From positions 310,001 to 374,000 of the forward strand of contig NZ_PJRT01000009.1 of the NCBI RefSeq assembly GCF_002858935.1: a stretch of 64,000 bases of DNA, written 5' to 3'. The notes beneath the pieces are model-generated. The model did no database searches. It saw only the letters and a list, made by a program, of their open reading frames with translations, and was not told the origin of the DNA. The position numbers were made by a program, and so were the translations under genes. Below are positions 20,565-29,926 of the stretch, in pieces. Source of the stretch: Pantoea endophytica. Lineage in GTDB: Bacteria > Pseudomonadota > Gammaproteobacteria > Enterobacterales > Enterobacteriaceae. Each line of letters begins with the position of its first letter. The first letter of the stretch is position 1.

Positions 20565-23500
20565 TGAATAAGCCTATGACCGACCAACAAACCTTGCCGT
20601 TAGTCGCGGCACAGCCCGGCATCTGGATTGCCGATCAGCTGTCACCTCACCACAATGCTTACGCGGTGGCGCATTTTGTCGAACTGCGCGGTGAGATTGA
20701 TAGCGCCCTGTTGGCGCAGGCGATCGTTGCGGGCATGCAGGAAGCCGATACGCTGAATATGGCCTTTGGTGAGGTGGAAGGCGAAGCCTTGCAGTGGCCG
20801 CAGCCACACGCCTTTAGCCTGCCGCAGATTGTCGATTTGCGCGCGGAGGCCGATGCACCCGCCAAAGCGCGCGCGCTGATGCGTGACGATATGAATGGCG
20901 ATCTGCGTGTATTGAGCGGCGCAAAGCTGTGGCATCACCGCCTGTTCCGTCTCGACGATCAGCATTGGTTTTGGTATCAGCGCTATCATCATTTGGTGGT
21001 GGATGGCTTCAGCTTTACCGCGCTGACGCGCCGCATCGCCAATCTATACAGCGCGGCTGTACGCCAGCAAGCCGCTGAACCGACGCCGTTTATTCCGTTT
21101 AGCGAAGTGGTGGACGAGTATCAGCGCTACCGCGAATCCTCCTCTTTTGCGCGTGACAGCCAGTTCTGGCGCGAAAAAGGGGCGGCGCTGCCCTCACCGG
21201 CTTCGCTCTCGCCGCTGCCGCTCGCCGGTCAACACGCCAGCACCGATCTGCTGCGCCACAGCGTTACGCTGGATCGCAGCACCTTCCAGAGGCTGGTGCA
21301 GCAGCATCCGCACGCCAGCGCGGCCGATCTCGCCTTTGCGCTGGTGGCGCTGTGGCTGGCGCGTCTCAGCGGGCAAAACGACTTTGCCGCTGGCTTCATC
21401 TTTATGCGCCGCATCGGCTCGGCTGCTTTGTGCGCCACCGGTCCGGTAATCAACGTATTGCCGATGGCAATCCATTACGATCCCGCGCAGCCGATCGGCG
21501 CGCTCGCCGCCCAGCTGGCGGGCGAAGTGAAAAAGATGCGTCGTCATCAACGCTATGACGCCGAACAGGTGCAGCGCGATCTCGGCCGCCTCGGCGATGG
21601 CGATCCGCTGTACGGTCCAGTGATCAACCTGAAGATGTTTGATTACCAGCTCGATTTCGCTGGCGTGGAAGGCATCACCCATCAACTGGCGTCCGGGCCG
21701 GTGCGCGATCTGGAGATCGCCATTTACATCAGCGAGCACGGTGAACTGACGCTGGAGCTGCTGGCCAATGCCGAACGCTACAGCGAACAAACTTTGCAGC
21801 GTCATGCCAGCCGCTTTGCCCTGCTGCTCGATCAGCTGGCGCAACAGCCGCAGCAGCCGTGCGGCGAACTCGATCTGCTCACTGCCGAAGAGCATGCGCA
21901 GATTGCCGCGATCAACCAAACCGCCTATCCGCTGCCAGCAGAAACGCTGGCGTCACTGTTAGCGCAGCAGGCGGCACGCACCCCCGATGCACCGGCGCTA
22001 GCCGATGCGCAGCATCAGCTTAGCTATCGCGCGATGCAACAGCAGGTGTTTGCGCTGGCCGCCGATCTCAGCGCCGCCGGCGTGCAGCGTGGCGATATTG
22101 TCGCCGTGGCGCTGCCGCGTTCAGTGCAGCTATCCCTGGCGCTACAGGCGATTGTTTCGCTCGGCGCTGCCTATTTGCCGCTCGATACAGGTTATCCGGA
22201 TGACCGCTTACAGCTGATGCTGGAAGACGCCGCGCCAAAAACGCTGATCACCTGCGCAGCGCTCAGCGCGCGCTTCAGCGCCATCGCGTCGGTCAATCAG
22301 CTGCATTTTGATGTGCTGTATCACAATGCCCATGCACCGCAGCCGGCCAGCGCGCCGACGCCGCAGGATGGCGCCTATATCATTTACACCTCAGGTTCGA
22401 CCGGTCGCCCTAAAGGCGTGCTGGTGGGGCATGAAGCCATCGTCAATCGCCTGTTGTGGATGCAGGATCGCTATCCGCTGCAAGCCGATGACGTGGTGCT
22501 GCAAAAAACGCCGAGCAGCTTCGACGTTTCGGTGTGGGAATTCTTCTGGCCGCTGCTGGTCGGTGCGCAGTTGGTGATGGCACCGCCAGAAGCCCATCGC
22601 GACCCGGAAGCGCTGCAGCAGCTGTTTGCCCGCTACCAAGTCACCACCACGCATTTCGTCCCCTCAATGCTGGCGGCCTTTGTCGCGGCGCTGGATGATC
22701 AACCGGCAATTGCCTGCTGCGCCAGCCTGCGTAACGTGTTCTGCAGCGGTGAAGCGCTGCCGACGGATTTATCGCGCGAGTGGGAAAAACTGACGCGCGT
22801 GCCGCTGCACAATCTGTATGGCCCAACCGAAGCGGCGGTGGATGTCAGCTGGTATCCGGCGTTTGGTGCTGCCCTGGCCGCCGTCGAAGGTGCCAGCGTG
22901 CCGATTGGTTTCCCTGTGTGGAATACCGGCCTGCGCATCCTTGATGCCCGCATGCAGCCGGTGCCGCCGGGCGTGGCGGGCGATCTCTACTTAACCGGCG
23001 TGCAGCTGGCGCATGGCTATCTCGGCCGTCCCGATCTCACCGCCAGCCGCTTTATCGCCGATCCTTTCATGCCCGGCGAGCGCATGTATCTCACCGGCGA
23101 CGTGGCGCGCTGGCTGGATAACGGCGCGGTGGAATATCTCGGTCGCAGCGATGATCAGCTGAAAATTCGCGGTCAGCGTATCGAACTAAATGAGATCGAT
23201 CATGTGCTCAGCGCGCAGCCCGGCATTGAGCAGGCGGTCACAAACGCGGTGGTGCTTGGCGGCACGGCAGCGCAAGGTGATGCGCGTCAGCTGGTCGGCT
23301 ACGTGATTGCCGGGCAGCCGGTTGATCGCGACGCGCTGCGTCAGGCGCTGGCGCAACGCTTGCCCGCGCATATGGTGCCGGTAGCCATTGTGCAGCTCGA
23401 TGCCTTCCCGCTCAGCAGCAATGGCAAGCTGGATCGCAAAGCGCTGCCGTTGCCCGCATCCGCCAGCGCCCACACGGGACGGGCACCGCACGCTGGGCTG

Positions 23501-24460
23501 GAAACCACGCTGGCAAACGCTTTCTGTCAGCTGCTGGCGCGCGAGGAAATCAGCGCGCAGGATGACTTTTTCGCCCTCGGCGGCCATTCGCTGCTGGCGA
23601 TGCGCTTGGCGGCGCAGCTGCGCCGTGAGCTGCAACAGCCGGTGTCGGTGGGACAAATCATGGTGGCCTCCACGGTGGAGAAGCTGGCAACGCTGCTCAG
23701 TGATACGCAATCCCATCAGCAAGCCGGTTTCGAAGCGGTGCTGCCGCTGCGTCAGGGCAACGGACCAACGCTGTTCTGCTTCCATCCGGCGTCAGGGTTT
23801 GCCTGGCAATTCAGCATCCTGCAGCGTTATCTCGATGCGCGCTGGTCGCTGGTCGGCATTCAGTCGCCGGATATCAGTAGCCCGCTGAACCAAAGCGCGC
23901 ATCTGGATGACGTGTGCGACGCCCATCTGCAAACCCTGCGCGACGTGCAGCCGCACGGACCTTACTATTTCCTCGGCTATTCGCTTGGCGGCACCCTGGC
24001 GCAAGGCATTGCGGCCCGGCTGGAAGCAGCCGGTGAAGAGGTGGCGTTCCTCGGCCTGCTGGATACCTGGCCACCAGAAACGCAAAACTGGGATGAGAAA
24101 CGCGGCGAGAACGTGCTGGATCCGGCGGTGCTGGAAGAGGTGAACCGCGAGCGCGAGCAGTTTATCGCCGCGCAGCGCCATCAGGCCGGTGAAGAGATGC
24201 GTGCGATGTTCGATACCATCGAGGCCAACTACGCCAGTTCGGTGCGCCTGCTGGCAACCGCACGCAGCGCGCGTTTCAACGGTCGCGCCACGCTGTTCCT
24301 CGCCGAACAGACGCAGCAGCCAGGACAAGATGCGCGCCGCGCCTGGGCGCCGTATATCGGTGAACTGGAAGTGTGGCCGATGGATTGCGCCCACGTGGAG
24401 ATCATTTCACCGCAGATGTTTGAACAGATTGGGCCGTTGTTGCAGCGGTTGTTGCAATAG
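20549..24460 (+). CDS. entF: Enterobactin non-ribosomal peptide synthetase EntF
   Basis: 1303 residues. EntF activates serine, joins it to dihydroxybenzoate from EntB and cyclises the trimer. Domain order: condensation (about 12-430, HHLVVDG), adenylation (about 450-960, YTSGSTGRPKG and NLYGPTEAAVDVSW), carrier protein with phosphopantetheine Ser1014 (GGHSLLAM), and thioesterase with Ser1145 (GYSLGG). The start at 20549 has GGAG five bases before it; ATGs at 20564 (overlapping the fes stop, TGATG) and 20576 (best alignment to E. coli) are alternatives. Its activating MbtH partner is not in this locus. Confidence 0.96.
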   Translation: MSESLMNKPMTDQQTLPLVAAQPGIWIADQLSPHHNAYAVAHFVELRGEIDSALLAQAIVAGMQEADTLNMAFGEVEGEALQWPQPHAFSLPQIVDLRAEADAPAKARALMRDDMNGDLRVLSGAKLWHHRLFRLDDQHWFWYQRYHHLVVDGFSFTALTRRIANLYSAAVRQQAAEPTPFIPFSEVVDEYQRYRESSSFARDSQFWREKGAALPSPASLSPLPLAGQHASTDLLRHSVTLDRSTFQRLVQQHPHASAADLAFALVALWLARLSGQNDFAAGFIFMRRIGSAALCATGPVINVLPMAIHYDPAQPIGALAAQLAGEVKKMRRHQRYDAEQVQRDLGRLGDGDPLYGPVINLKMFDYQLDFAGVEGITHQLASGPVRDLEIAIYISEHGELTLELLANAERYSEQTLQRHASRFALLLDQLAQQPQQPCGELDLLTAEEHAQIAAINQTAYPLPAETLASLLAQQAARTPDAPALADAQHQLSYRAMQQQVFALAADLSAAGVQRGDIVAVALPRSVQLSLALQAIVSLGAAYLPLDTGYPDDRLQLMLEDAAPKTLITCAALSARFSAIASVNQLHFDVLYHNAHAPQPASAPTPQDGAYIIYTSGSTGRPKGVLVGHEAIVNRLLWMQDRYPLQADDVVLQKTPSSFDVSVWEFFWPLLVGAQLVMAPPEAHRDPEALQQLFARYQVTTTHFVPSMLAAFVAALDDQPAIACCASLRNVFCSGEALPTDLSREWEKLTRVPLHNLYGPTEAAVDVSWYPAFGAALAAVEGASVPIGFPVWNTGLRILDARMQPVPPGVAGDLYLTGVQLAHGYLGRPDLTASRFIADPFMPGERMYLTGDVARWLDNGAVEYLGRSDDQLKIRGQRIELNEIDHVLSAQPGIEQAVTNAVVLGGTAAQGDARQLVGYVIAGQPVDRDALRQALAQRLPAHMVPVAIVQLDAFPLSSNGKLDRKALPLPASASAHTGRAPHAGLETTLANAFCQLLAREEISAQDDFFALGGHSLLAMRLAAQLRRELQQPVSVGQIMVASTVEKLATLLSDTQSHQQAGFEAVLPLRQGNGPTLFCFHPASGFAWQFSILQRYLDARWSLVGIQSPDISSPLNQSAHLDDVCDAHLQTLRDVQPHGPYYFLGYSLGGTLAQGIAARLEAAGEEVAFLGLLDTWPPETQNWDEKRGENVLDPAVLEEVNREREQFIAAQRHQAGEEMRAMFDTIEANYASSVRLLATARSARFNGRATLFLAEQTQQPGQDARRAWAPYIGELEVWPMDCAHVEIISPQMFEQIGPLLQRLLQ

Positions 24461-24476
24461 CGATCTTTCCCTCACC

Positions 24477-24504
24477 CTAACCCTCTCCCGCAAGCGGGAG
24501 AGGG
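24477..24504 (+). repeat. REP-like palindrome, copy 1
   Basis: An 11-bp perfect stem CCCTCTCCCGC with loop AA (24481-24504) is preceded by TTCCCTCACCCTAA. It is part of a family of GC-rich extragenic palindromes with CCCTCACCC-type flanks seen widely in gammaproteobacteria. It sits in the gap between the convergent entF and fepC ends. Confidence 0.7.
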
Positions 24505-24578
24505 AACAATCAGGAGCCGCTGGCGGGAGAGGGAATGTTTAGGTGTGGTAAGGGGGTAACATACAAGCTGGGTCGGCC

Positions 24579-24614
24579 CCTTCTCCCGCAAGCGGGAGAA
24601 GGCTGGGATGAGGG
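24579..24614 (-). repeat. REP-like palindrome, copy 2, inverted
   Basis: The stem CCTTCTCCCGC with loop AA (24579-24602) is followed by CTGGGATGAGGG, the reverse complement of the CCCTCA-type flank of copy 1. The two copies therefore face each other like a BIME pair. A third partial arm, GGCGGGAGAGGG, lies at about 24522-24533. It probably serves as the joint 3' end of entF and fepC transcripts. Confidence 0.7.
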
Positions 24615-24634
24615 CCCGCGCGCACCGTGTTTAA

Positions 24635-25432
24635 TTATCCCCCGCGCCCCAGCGGCACAATCATTGGCGTATGCGCCACCGGATCGTCCACAATCACGCA
24701 GCGCAAGCCATACACCTGCTCGATCAACGCGGGCGTCACAATCTCCGACGGCTTCCCTTCGGCGACAATCCTGCCGTCACGCATCGCAATCAAATGCGTG
24801 GCATAGCGACAAGCGTGATTAAGATCGTGCAGCACCACCACCAGCGTTCGCCCATGCTGTTGATTCAGCTCCTGCATCAATTCCAGCAGCTCAATTTGAT
24901 GGGTGATATCCAGCCAGGTGGTCGGTTCATCCAGCAGCAGCAGCGGCGTTTCCTGCGCCAGCACCATGGCAATCCACACGCGCTGACGCTGACCGCCCGA
25001 TAACGTATCCACCGACTGCTGGGCCAAATCGGCCACGCCGGTGGCGCGCATCGCGTTCTGCACCGCCACTTCATCTTCCGCACGCCAGCGTCCAAACAGC
25101 GCCTGATGCGGATAACGTCCGCGCGCCACCAGCTCGGTGACGCTGATGCCCGCCGGCGCGTTGGAACTTTGCGGCAGCAAACCCAAACTCCTCGCCACTT
25201 CTTTGGTGGGATAGCTGGCAATGGCCGCGCCATCCAGCAACACCTCACCTTTTAACGGCGTATGCAAGCGACTCAACGTGCGCAGCAGCGTCGATTTTCC
25301 GCAGGCGTTAGGGCCGATAATCACCGTCAGCTCACCTTGCGGAATCGTCACTGACAGATTCTCTGCCACCACCTTTTTGTCATAGCCCAGCGTCAGGCTA
25401 TCGCCGCGCAGACGTGAAGGGATATCGGTCAT
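24635..25432 (-). CDS. fepC: Ferric enterobactin ABC transporter ATPase FepC
   Basis: 265 residues from MTDIPSRLRGDSLTLGY (25432), whose ATG overlaps the fepG stop (ATGA); the open frame runs 47 codons further without similarity. It powers inner-membrane import of ferric enterobactin. Walker A is GPNACGKST, with Ala where E. coli has Gly, a tolerated position in many ABC proteins. Signature LSGGQRQR, Walker B LLLLDEPTTWLD and the H-loop LHDLNHA are intact. Confidence 0.95.
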   Translation of the reverse strand: MTDIPSRLRGDSLTLGYDKKVVAENLSVTIPQGELTVIIGPNACGKSTLLRTLSRLHTPLKGEVLLDGAAIASYPTKEVARSLGLLPQSSNAPAGISVTELVARGRYPHQALFGRWRAEDEVAVQNAMRATGVADLAQQSVDTLSGGQRQRVWIAMVLAQETPLLLLDEPTTWLDITHQIELLELMQELNQQHGRTLVVVLHDLNHACRYATHLIAMRDGRIVAEGKPSEIVTPALIEQVYGLRCVIVDDPVAHTPMIVPLGRGG

Positions 25433-26412
25433 TGGCGTCGCGCCTCCCGCACCAGTAAAGCAATCAGATAAAGTCCACCGAGAATGACGGTTATCACGCC
25501 AACCGGTAATTGATATGGCAGGAACAGATGCTGTGCGGCGAAGTCTGCAGCAATCAATAACAGCGCACCGCACAGCGCCGCCAGCGGCAAGGCACCTTTA
25601 ACGCCGCCGCCAAGACGACGGGCAATCTGCGGCGCCAGCAGCGCGACAAACGAAATCGGCCCGACCAGCGCGGTTGACGCCGCCGTGAGCACCACGCCAA
25701 TCAGCATCAGCCACATGCGGCTGCGCTCCACCGGCACGCCAAGCGCGCAGGCGGTATCGTCGCCCATCTCTAGCAAACGCATCCGCCGCGCCAGCAGCGC
25801 CATCAACAGTAACGCCAGCAGCAGCACCGCAATCACTGGCGGCGTTTTTGCCCAGGTAATGCCGTTGAGCGATCCGGCGCTCCACAAGCCCGCACTCAGC
25901 GCCGACTCCAGCGAGGCGCTGATAATCAGCCAGGAATTCAACGCCATCAGCAGCGCGCGCACGCTGATGCCGACGATAATCAGGCGGAAGGTCTCTACGC
26001 CGTTGCGCCAGGCAAACAGATAGACCAGCGCCGCCGTGGCGATGCCGCCAATCAACGCTGCGCCGGTCATCGCCGTGACGCTTTGATTAAATAGCACCAG
26101 CGCCACCAGCACGCCGCTGTAAGCGCCGGTGTTGAAACCGAGAATGTCCGGGCTGCCAAGCGGATTACGCAGCAGCGACTGGAAAATCGCGCCGCTGATG
26201 CCTAACGCCGCACCAATCAGCAGCGCCATTAGCACGCGCGGCAAGCGCCATTCCAGCACGATCAGTTTGACGTTGCTGGCGCCCTGCCCGAGCAGAATTT
26301 GCCAGATTTGATCACTGCTGATCTGCAATGCACCGCGCGTCATCGCCAGATAAGCCAGCAGAGCGCAGGCGCACAGCAGCCAAAGCGTATGTAACCCGAC
26401 ACGACGCGTCAT
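25429..26412 (-). CDS. fepG: Ferric enterobactin permease FepG
   Basis: 327 residues of a FecCD/BtuC-type permease with about nine to ten transmembrane helices. The conserved family segments WRLPRVLMALLIGAALG, GAIFQSLLRNPLGSPDILG and VGPISFVALLAPQIAR are present. It overlaps fepD upstream and fepC downstream by ATGA junctions, so the three are translationally coupled. It was assigned FepG and not FepD by gene order and segment similarity. Confidence 0.94.
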   Translation of the reverse strand: MTRRVGLHTLWLLCACALLAYLAMTRGALQISSDQIWQILLGQGASNVKLIVLEWRLPRVLMALLIGAALGISGAIFQSLLRNPLGSPDILGFNTGAYSGVLVALVLFNQSVTAMTGAALIGGIATAALVYLFAWRNGVETFRLIIVGISVRALLMALNSWLIISASLESALSAGLWSAGSLNGITWAKTPPVIAVLLLALLLMALLARRMRLLEMGDDTACALGVPVERSRMWLMLIGVVLTAASTALVGPISFVALLAPQIARRLGGGVKGALPLAALCGALLLIAADFAAQHLFLPYQLPVGVITVILGGLYLIALLVREARRQ

Positions 26413-27398
26413 AGTGCACCCCGGCCCAATTTACGGCGCACCAGCACAATCAGCATCGGCGCACCGAGCATCGCCGTGACGATGGAAACCCGCAGCTCAC
26501 CCGCCACCAGCAGGCGGCCAAGGATATCGGCGGCGAGCAGCAAAATCGGCGTGATCAGCGCGGTCGCAGGCAGCATCCAGCGGTGATCGTTGCCCACCAG
26601 CCAGCGGGCAAAGTGCGGCGTCATTAAACCGACAAAGGCAATCGGGCCCACCGCCGCGGTGGCTGCGCCGCACAGCAGCGCAATCGCCAGCAGGCCCAGC
26701 AGTTGGGTGCGCGCCACCCGCGTGCCGAGCGCGGTCGCCATGTCGCCGCCCATACTCAAACTGTTCAGCGCCTGCGATAGCGCAATGGCGACCACACTGC
26801 CGAGCAGCACCGCCGGGAACAGCGTGCGCAGCGTAGTGAAATTGCGAATATCCAGCGAGCCGCTGTGCCAGAAGCGCAGATGATCGTAAATATCGGGATT
26901 GAGCAGCGACAGGCCAGAGGTTAATCCTTCCAGCACCGCGCCCAGCGCCACGCCGGCCAGCGTCAGACGCACCGGATTGACGCGTCCGCCGCCAATCGCG
27001 CCGGTCATCGCCACCAGCACGGACGCCAGCAGCGCGCCGCCAAAGGCGAAGCCGAGCCAATCCACCGGCGAGTCAGCACCGAACAGCGCAATGCCAATTA
27101 CCACCGCGAAACCTGCTCCGGCGTTGACGCCAAGAATGCCGGGATCGGCCAGCGGATTGCGCGTCAGGCTCTGCATCAACGCACCAGCGAGGCCGAGCGC
27201 CACGCCCGCCAGCAAACCGGCCAGCGTACGCGGCAGGCGCGCATCACGCACAATGACGCACTCCGCGCTGTGACAGGAGGTGGTAAGCGAATGATAAACA
27301 TCGGGAAGCGGTATTGATTTTGCCCCCAGCATTAAGCTGAGCGCAATGAGGAGCAAGAGCAGAATCCCTGAGCCTGCTAATGCACGAATCTGGCGCAT
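26409..27398 (-). CDS. fepD: Ferric enterobactin permease FepD
   Basis: 329 residues of a FecCD-family permease with about ten transmembrane helices. Motifs RLPRTLAGLLAGVALGLAG, MQSLTRNPLADPGILGVNAG and VGPIAFVGLMTPHFAR are visible. It pairs with FepG to form the channel that takes ferric enterobactin from FepB. It is first in fepDGC, divergent from entS with a strong Fur-like site between them. Confidence 0.94.
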   Translation of the reverse strand: MRQIRALAGSGILLLLLIALSLMLGAKSIPLPDVYHSLTTSCHSAECVIVRDARLPRTLAGLLAGVALGLAGALMQSLTRNPLADPGILGVNAGAGFAVVIGIALFGADSPVDWLGFAFGGALLASVLVAMTGAIGGGRVNPVRLTLAGVALGAVLEGLTSGLSLLNPDIYDHLRFWHSGSLDIRNFTTLRTLFPAVLLGSVVAIALSQALNSLSMGGDMATALGTRVARTQLLGLLAIALLCGAATAAVGPIAFVGLMTPHFARWLVGNDHRWMLPATALITPILLLAADILGRLLVAGELRVSIVTAMLGAPMLIVLVRRKLGRGAL

Positions 27399-27448
27399 AG
27401 CGTTCTAAACCTTCACTGTTCAACGTCGTCGCATGCGCGATGTAACTT

Positions 27449-27467
27449 GATAATGGTTATCGTTATT
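27449..27467. promoter_or_regulatory. Fur-box-like site between fepD and entS
   Basis: GATAATGGTTATCGTTATT matches the 19-base Fur consensus at 15 positions. It lies 51 bases upstream of fepD and 73 bases upstream of entS, where one Fur dimer pair could repress both divergent transcripts. E. coli has a comparable shared site. Confidence 0.75.
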
Positions 27468-27539
27468 ACTCGCGTTTAGCTATGTTACCATGACTCGCCT
27501 CGCGGACGATGAGGAAAATTGGTGCAATAAGGCGAACAC

Positions 27540-28790
27540 ATGAACAAATCTTCCCACTTTATCGATCTCTCGCTGCTGAAAACCCATCCGGCTTTTCGCG
27601 CGGTGTTTATCGCGCGTTTTATCTCGATTGTCGCGCTCGGCATGCTCGCCGTGGCGGTGCCGGTGCAGATTCAGCACATGACCCATTCACCGCTGCTGGT
27701 GGGATTAGCGGTGACACTGGCCGCTGCGGGCATGTTTATCGGCCTGCTCACCGGCGGCGTTTTGGCGGATCGCCATGAACGCAAAAAGCTGATTTTGTTT
27801 GCCCGATCCACCTGCGGCTTAGGTTTTATCGCGCTGGCCATTAACGCCGCGCTGCCAGAACCCTCTCTGATCGCGGTTTATCTGCTGGGTTTCTGGGATG
27901 GTTTTTTCGGCGCGATTGGCGTCACCGCGCTGCTGGCGGCGACGCCCGCGCTGGTCGGTAGGGAAAACATTATGCAGGCGGGCGCTATCACCATGTTGAC
28001 GGTGCGCTTCGGCTCCATTTTATCGCCGGCGATTGCTGGTCTGGTGATTGCTCACGGCGGCGTGACGTGGAACTACGCACTCGCTGCCTTTGGCACCTTA
28101 CTTACCGTGTTAACGCTGCTGAAATTGCCCACTTTGCCGCCGCCGCCACAACCGCGTGAACATCCGCTGAAATCCCTCGCCGCTGGCGTGCAGTTTCTTT
28201 TCGCCAGCCCGATTGTCGGCATGGTGGCGCTGATTGGCGCATTAGTCACGCTGGCCAGCGCGGTGCGCGTGCTCTATCCGTCGCTCGCGCCGCATTGGTC
28301 TGTGAGCGCTGACCAGCTTGGCCTGATGTATGCCGCCGTGCCGCTCGGCGCAGCTATCGGCGCGTTCACCAGCGGTAAACTGAAACACGCCGCGCGTCCC
28401 GGACAGCTGGTGCTCGGCAGTGCGATTGCAGCATTTGTCGCGCTGGGTTTGTTTAGCCTGATGCCGAACCTGCCGCTGGCGTTAGCCGGTTTAGTCGCTT
28501 TCGGTTACTTCAGCGCCATCAACAGCCTGGTGCAGTACGCGATGATTCAGGCATTAACGCCAGATCATCTGTTAGGCCGCATCAACGGCTTGTGGACCGC
28601 GCAGAACGTGACCGGCGATGCGATTGGTGCGGCGGTGATTGGTGCGATGGGTTCATGGTTGCTGCCACCGCAGGCCGCCGCGGTATTTGGCTTTACGGCG
28701 GCGCTGCTCGGCATCGTGATGTGGTGGGTGATGGGCCGTTTACGTCGTTACCATCCGCCAGCACCGGAGCTGACGGAACAGGCATCATGA
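27540..28790 (+). CDS. entS: Enterobactin exporter EntS (major facilitator)
   Basis: 416 residues with about 12 transmembrane helices. EntS exports enterobactin from cytoplasm to periplasm; TolC completes the route. The N-terminus [27 protein letters not shown] and the loop [11 protein letters not shown] between helices 2 and 3 match the family. It overlaps the 3' end of convergent fepB by six bases. Divergent from fepD over a Fur-like site. Confidence 0.94.
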   Translation: MNKSSHFIDLSLLKTHPAFRAVFIARFISIVALGMLAVAVPVQIQHMTHSPLLVGLAVTLAAAGMFIGLLTGGVLADRHERKKLILFARSTCGLGFIALAINAALPEPSLIAVYLLGFWDGFFGAIGVTALLAATPALVGRENIMQAGAITMLTVRFGSILSPAIAGLVIAHGGVTWNYALAAFGTLLTVLTLLKLPTLPPPPQPREHPLKSLAAGVQFLFASPIVGMVALIGALVTLASAVRVLYPSLAPHWSVSADQLGLMYAAVPLGAAIGAFTSGKLKHAARPGQLVLGSAIAAFVALGLFSLMPNLPLALAGLVAFGYFSAINSLVQYAMIQALTPDHLLGRINGLWTAQNVTGDAIGAAVIGAMGSWLLPPQAAAVFGFTAALLGIVMWWVMGRLRRYHPPAPELTEQAS

Positions 28791-29750
28791 TTTAACGAAC
28801 AGCTTCTCCAGACGCGCCAGCAGATTGCTGGCGCTGTAGTAATCAAGGCGGAAGGAATCGACGCCCAGCTCGTAAACCTGCTTGCCCTGCACCGCCGCGT
28901 TTTGTGCAAGGAACGGATTGTTCAGCACCGATTGCGTGGTTTTATCGTCAGCGGCGAACAGCAGGAAGGTTTTACCGGTCAGGCCGCTGGCAACGTTTTC
29001 GCCCGACAGCTGAATGATGTCTTTGCGCTGTCCCATGCTGTGTCCCTGCTCAACCGTCGCCGGTGGCGTTGCCAGGGTGAAGCCAAGTTGTTCCAGCAGC
29101 TTGCCCTGCGCCGAAGCCGCGGTCCACACATTGACTGCGCGTCCGCCGCCGTTCCATACCATGGCGGAGACCGGCTGCGGTGGCAGCGTGATGGCTTTTT
29201 TCAGCGCCGCTTCACGATCGTCGAAAGCTTTAATGCGCTGCGCCGCCTGCGCTTCATGCCCGGTCGCCTGGCCTAACTGCGTGACGACATCCTGCCAGCT
29301 TTTGTCGTCGTAATTGACCACCAGCGTCGGTGCAATAGCCGAAAACTGTTCGGCGAGCTTGATGGCAGAATCGTTGCCGGTGGCGCTGACGATAATCAGA
29401 TCCGGCGCTTGCGCGGCAACCGCTTCGGCATTCGGTTCACCGATGTACAGACGTTGAAGATGTTGCTTTTTGGCAACATCGCTCCACTGGCGGAAGAAAC
29501 CCTGATCGTCGGCCAGGCGACTGTTCGGCGCAGTTGCGCCGGAAGCAATCACCGGCGCATCAATGGCCAGCAGCGATCCGGTCAGCGTGACGCTGGTCGA
29601 GACAATGCGCTGCGGCGCGTGATTGAGCGTAATCGCTCTGTTGGCACCCTGAACGGTGCGCGGCCAACCCTGTTCGGCATGAGCGACGCTGGTGAAAATC
29701 TGGAAAATACCTATAAGGGCTGCAATGCCCCAAAAACCGCATTTATTCAT
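28785..29750 (-). CDS. fepB: Periplasmic ferric enterobactin-binding protein FepB
   Basis: 321 residues from [16 protein letters not shown] (29750), which gives a standard signal peptide cut near AHA-EQ; an ATG eight codons upstream (29774) is the alternative. FepB carries ferric enterobactin from FepA to FepDG. Conserved blocks [41 protein letters not shown] and FRLDYYSA are nearly those of E. coli. Divergent from entC over a strong Fur-like box, convergent with entS. Confidence 0.94.
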   Translation of the reverse strand: MNKCGFWGIAALIGIFQIFTSVAHAEQGWPRTVQGANRAITLNHAPQRIVSTSVTLTGSLLAIDAPVIASGATAPNSRLADDQGFFRQWSDVAKKQHLQRLYIGEPNAEAVAAQAPDLIIVSATGNDSAIKLAEQFSAIAPTLVVNYDDKSWQDVVTQLGQATGHEAQAAQRIKAFDDREAALKKAITLPPQPVSAMVWNGGGRAVNVWTAASAQGKLLEQLGFTLATPPATVEQGHSMGQRKDIIQLSGENVASGLTGKTFLLFAADDKTTQSVLNNPFLAQNAAVQGKQVYELGVDSFRLDYYSASNLLARLEKLFVKS

Positions 29751-29878
29751 AAGTTTTGGTCCACTTTTTAGCATATTGCCCTGCTGAGCGTCAGCGCCTG
29801 ATTACGGCTAAACGCAGCTGAAATCCCGCGAATGGATTGACACTTTTGCCCAATCGACGTAGGTTACAGGCCCATAAT

Positions 29879-29897
29879 AAAAATGATAATCATTCTT
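29879..29897. promoter_or_regulatory. Fur-box-like site between fepB and entC
   Basis: AAAAATGATAATCATTCTT matches the Fur consensus at 15 of 19 positions, including the unbroken core ATGATAATCATT. It lies about 30 bases before the entC start and about 130 before fepB, as expected for iron-repressed divergent promoters. Confidence 0.8.
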
Positions 29898-29926
29898 AAT
29901 AATCTTATCATTTATAGGTGAAAATT

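Noticed and set aside
24477-24614. Repeated palindromes resembling a CRISPR
   Set aside because: Only two inverted copies and one half arm, no regular spacers and no cas genes.
24877-25248. 123-codon frame inside fepC
   Set aside because: Out-of-frame shadow of the ABC ATPase; Arg/Trp/Cys-rich.
25300-25330. FepC Walker A with Ala in GPNACGKST as a possible defect
   Set aside because: The position is variable in ABC ATPases and all catalytic residues are intact.
26497-27060. 187-codon frame inside fepD on the same strand
   Set aside because: Out-of-frame shadow of a GC-rich membrane protein gene; Arg/Gly-rich with no domain.
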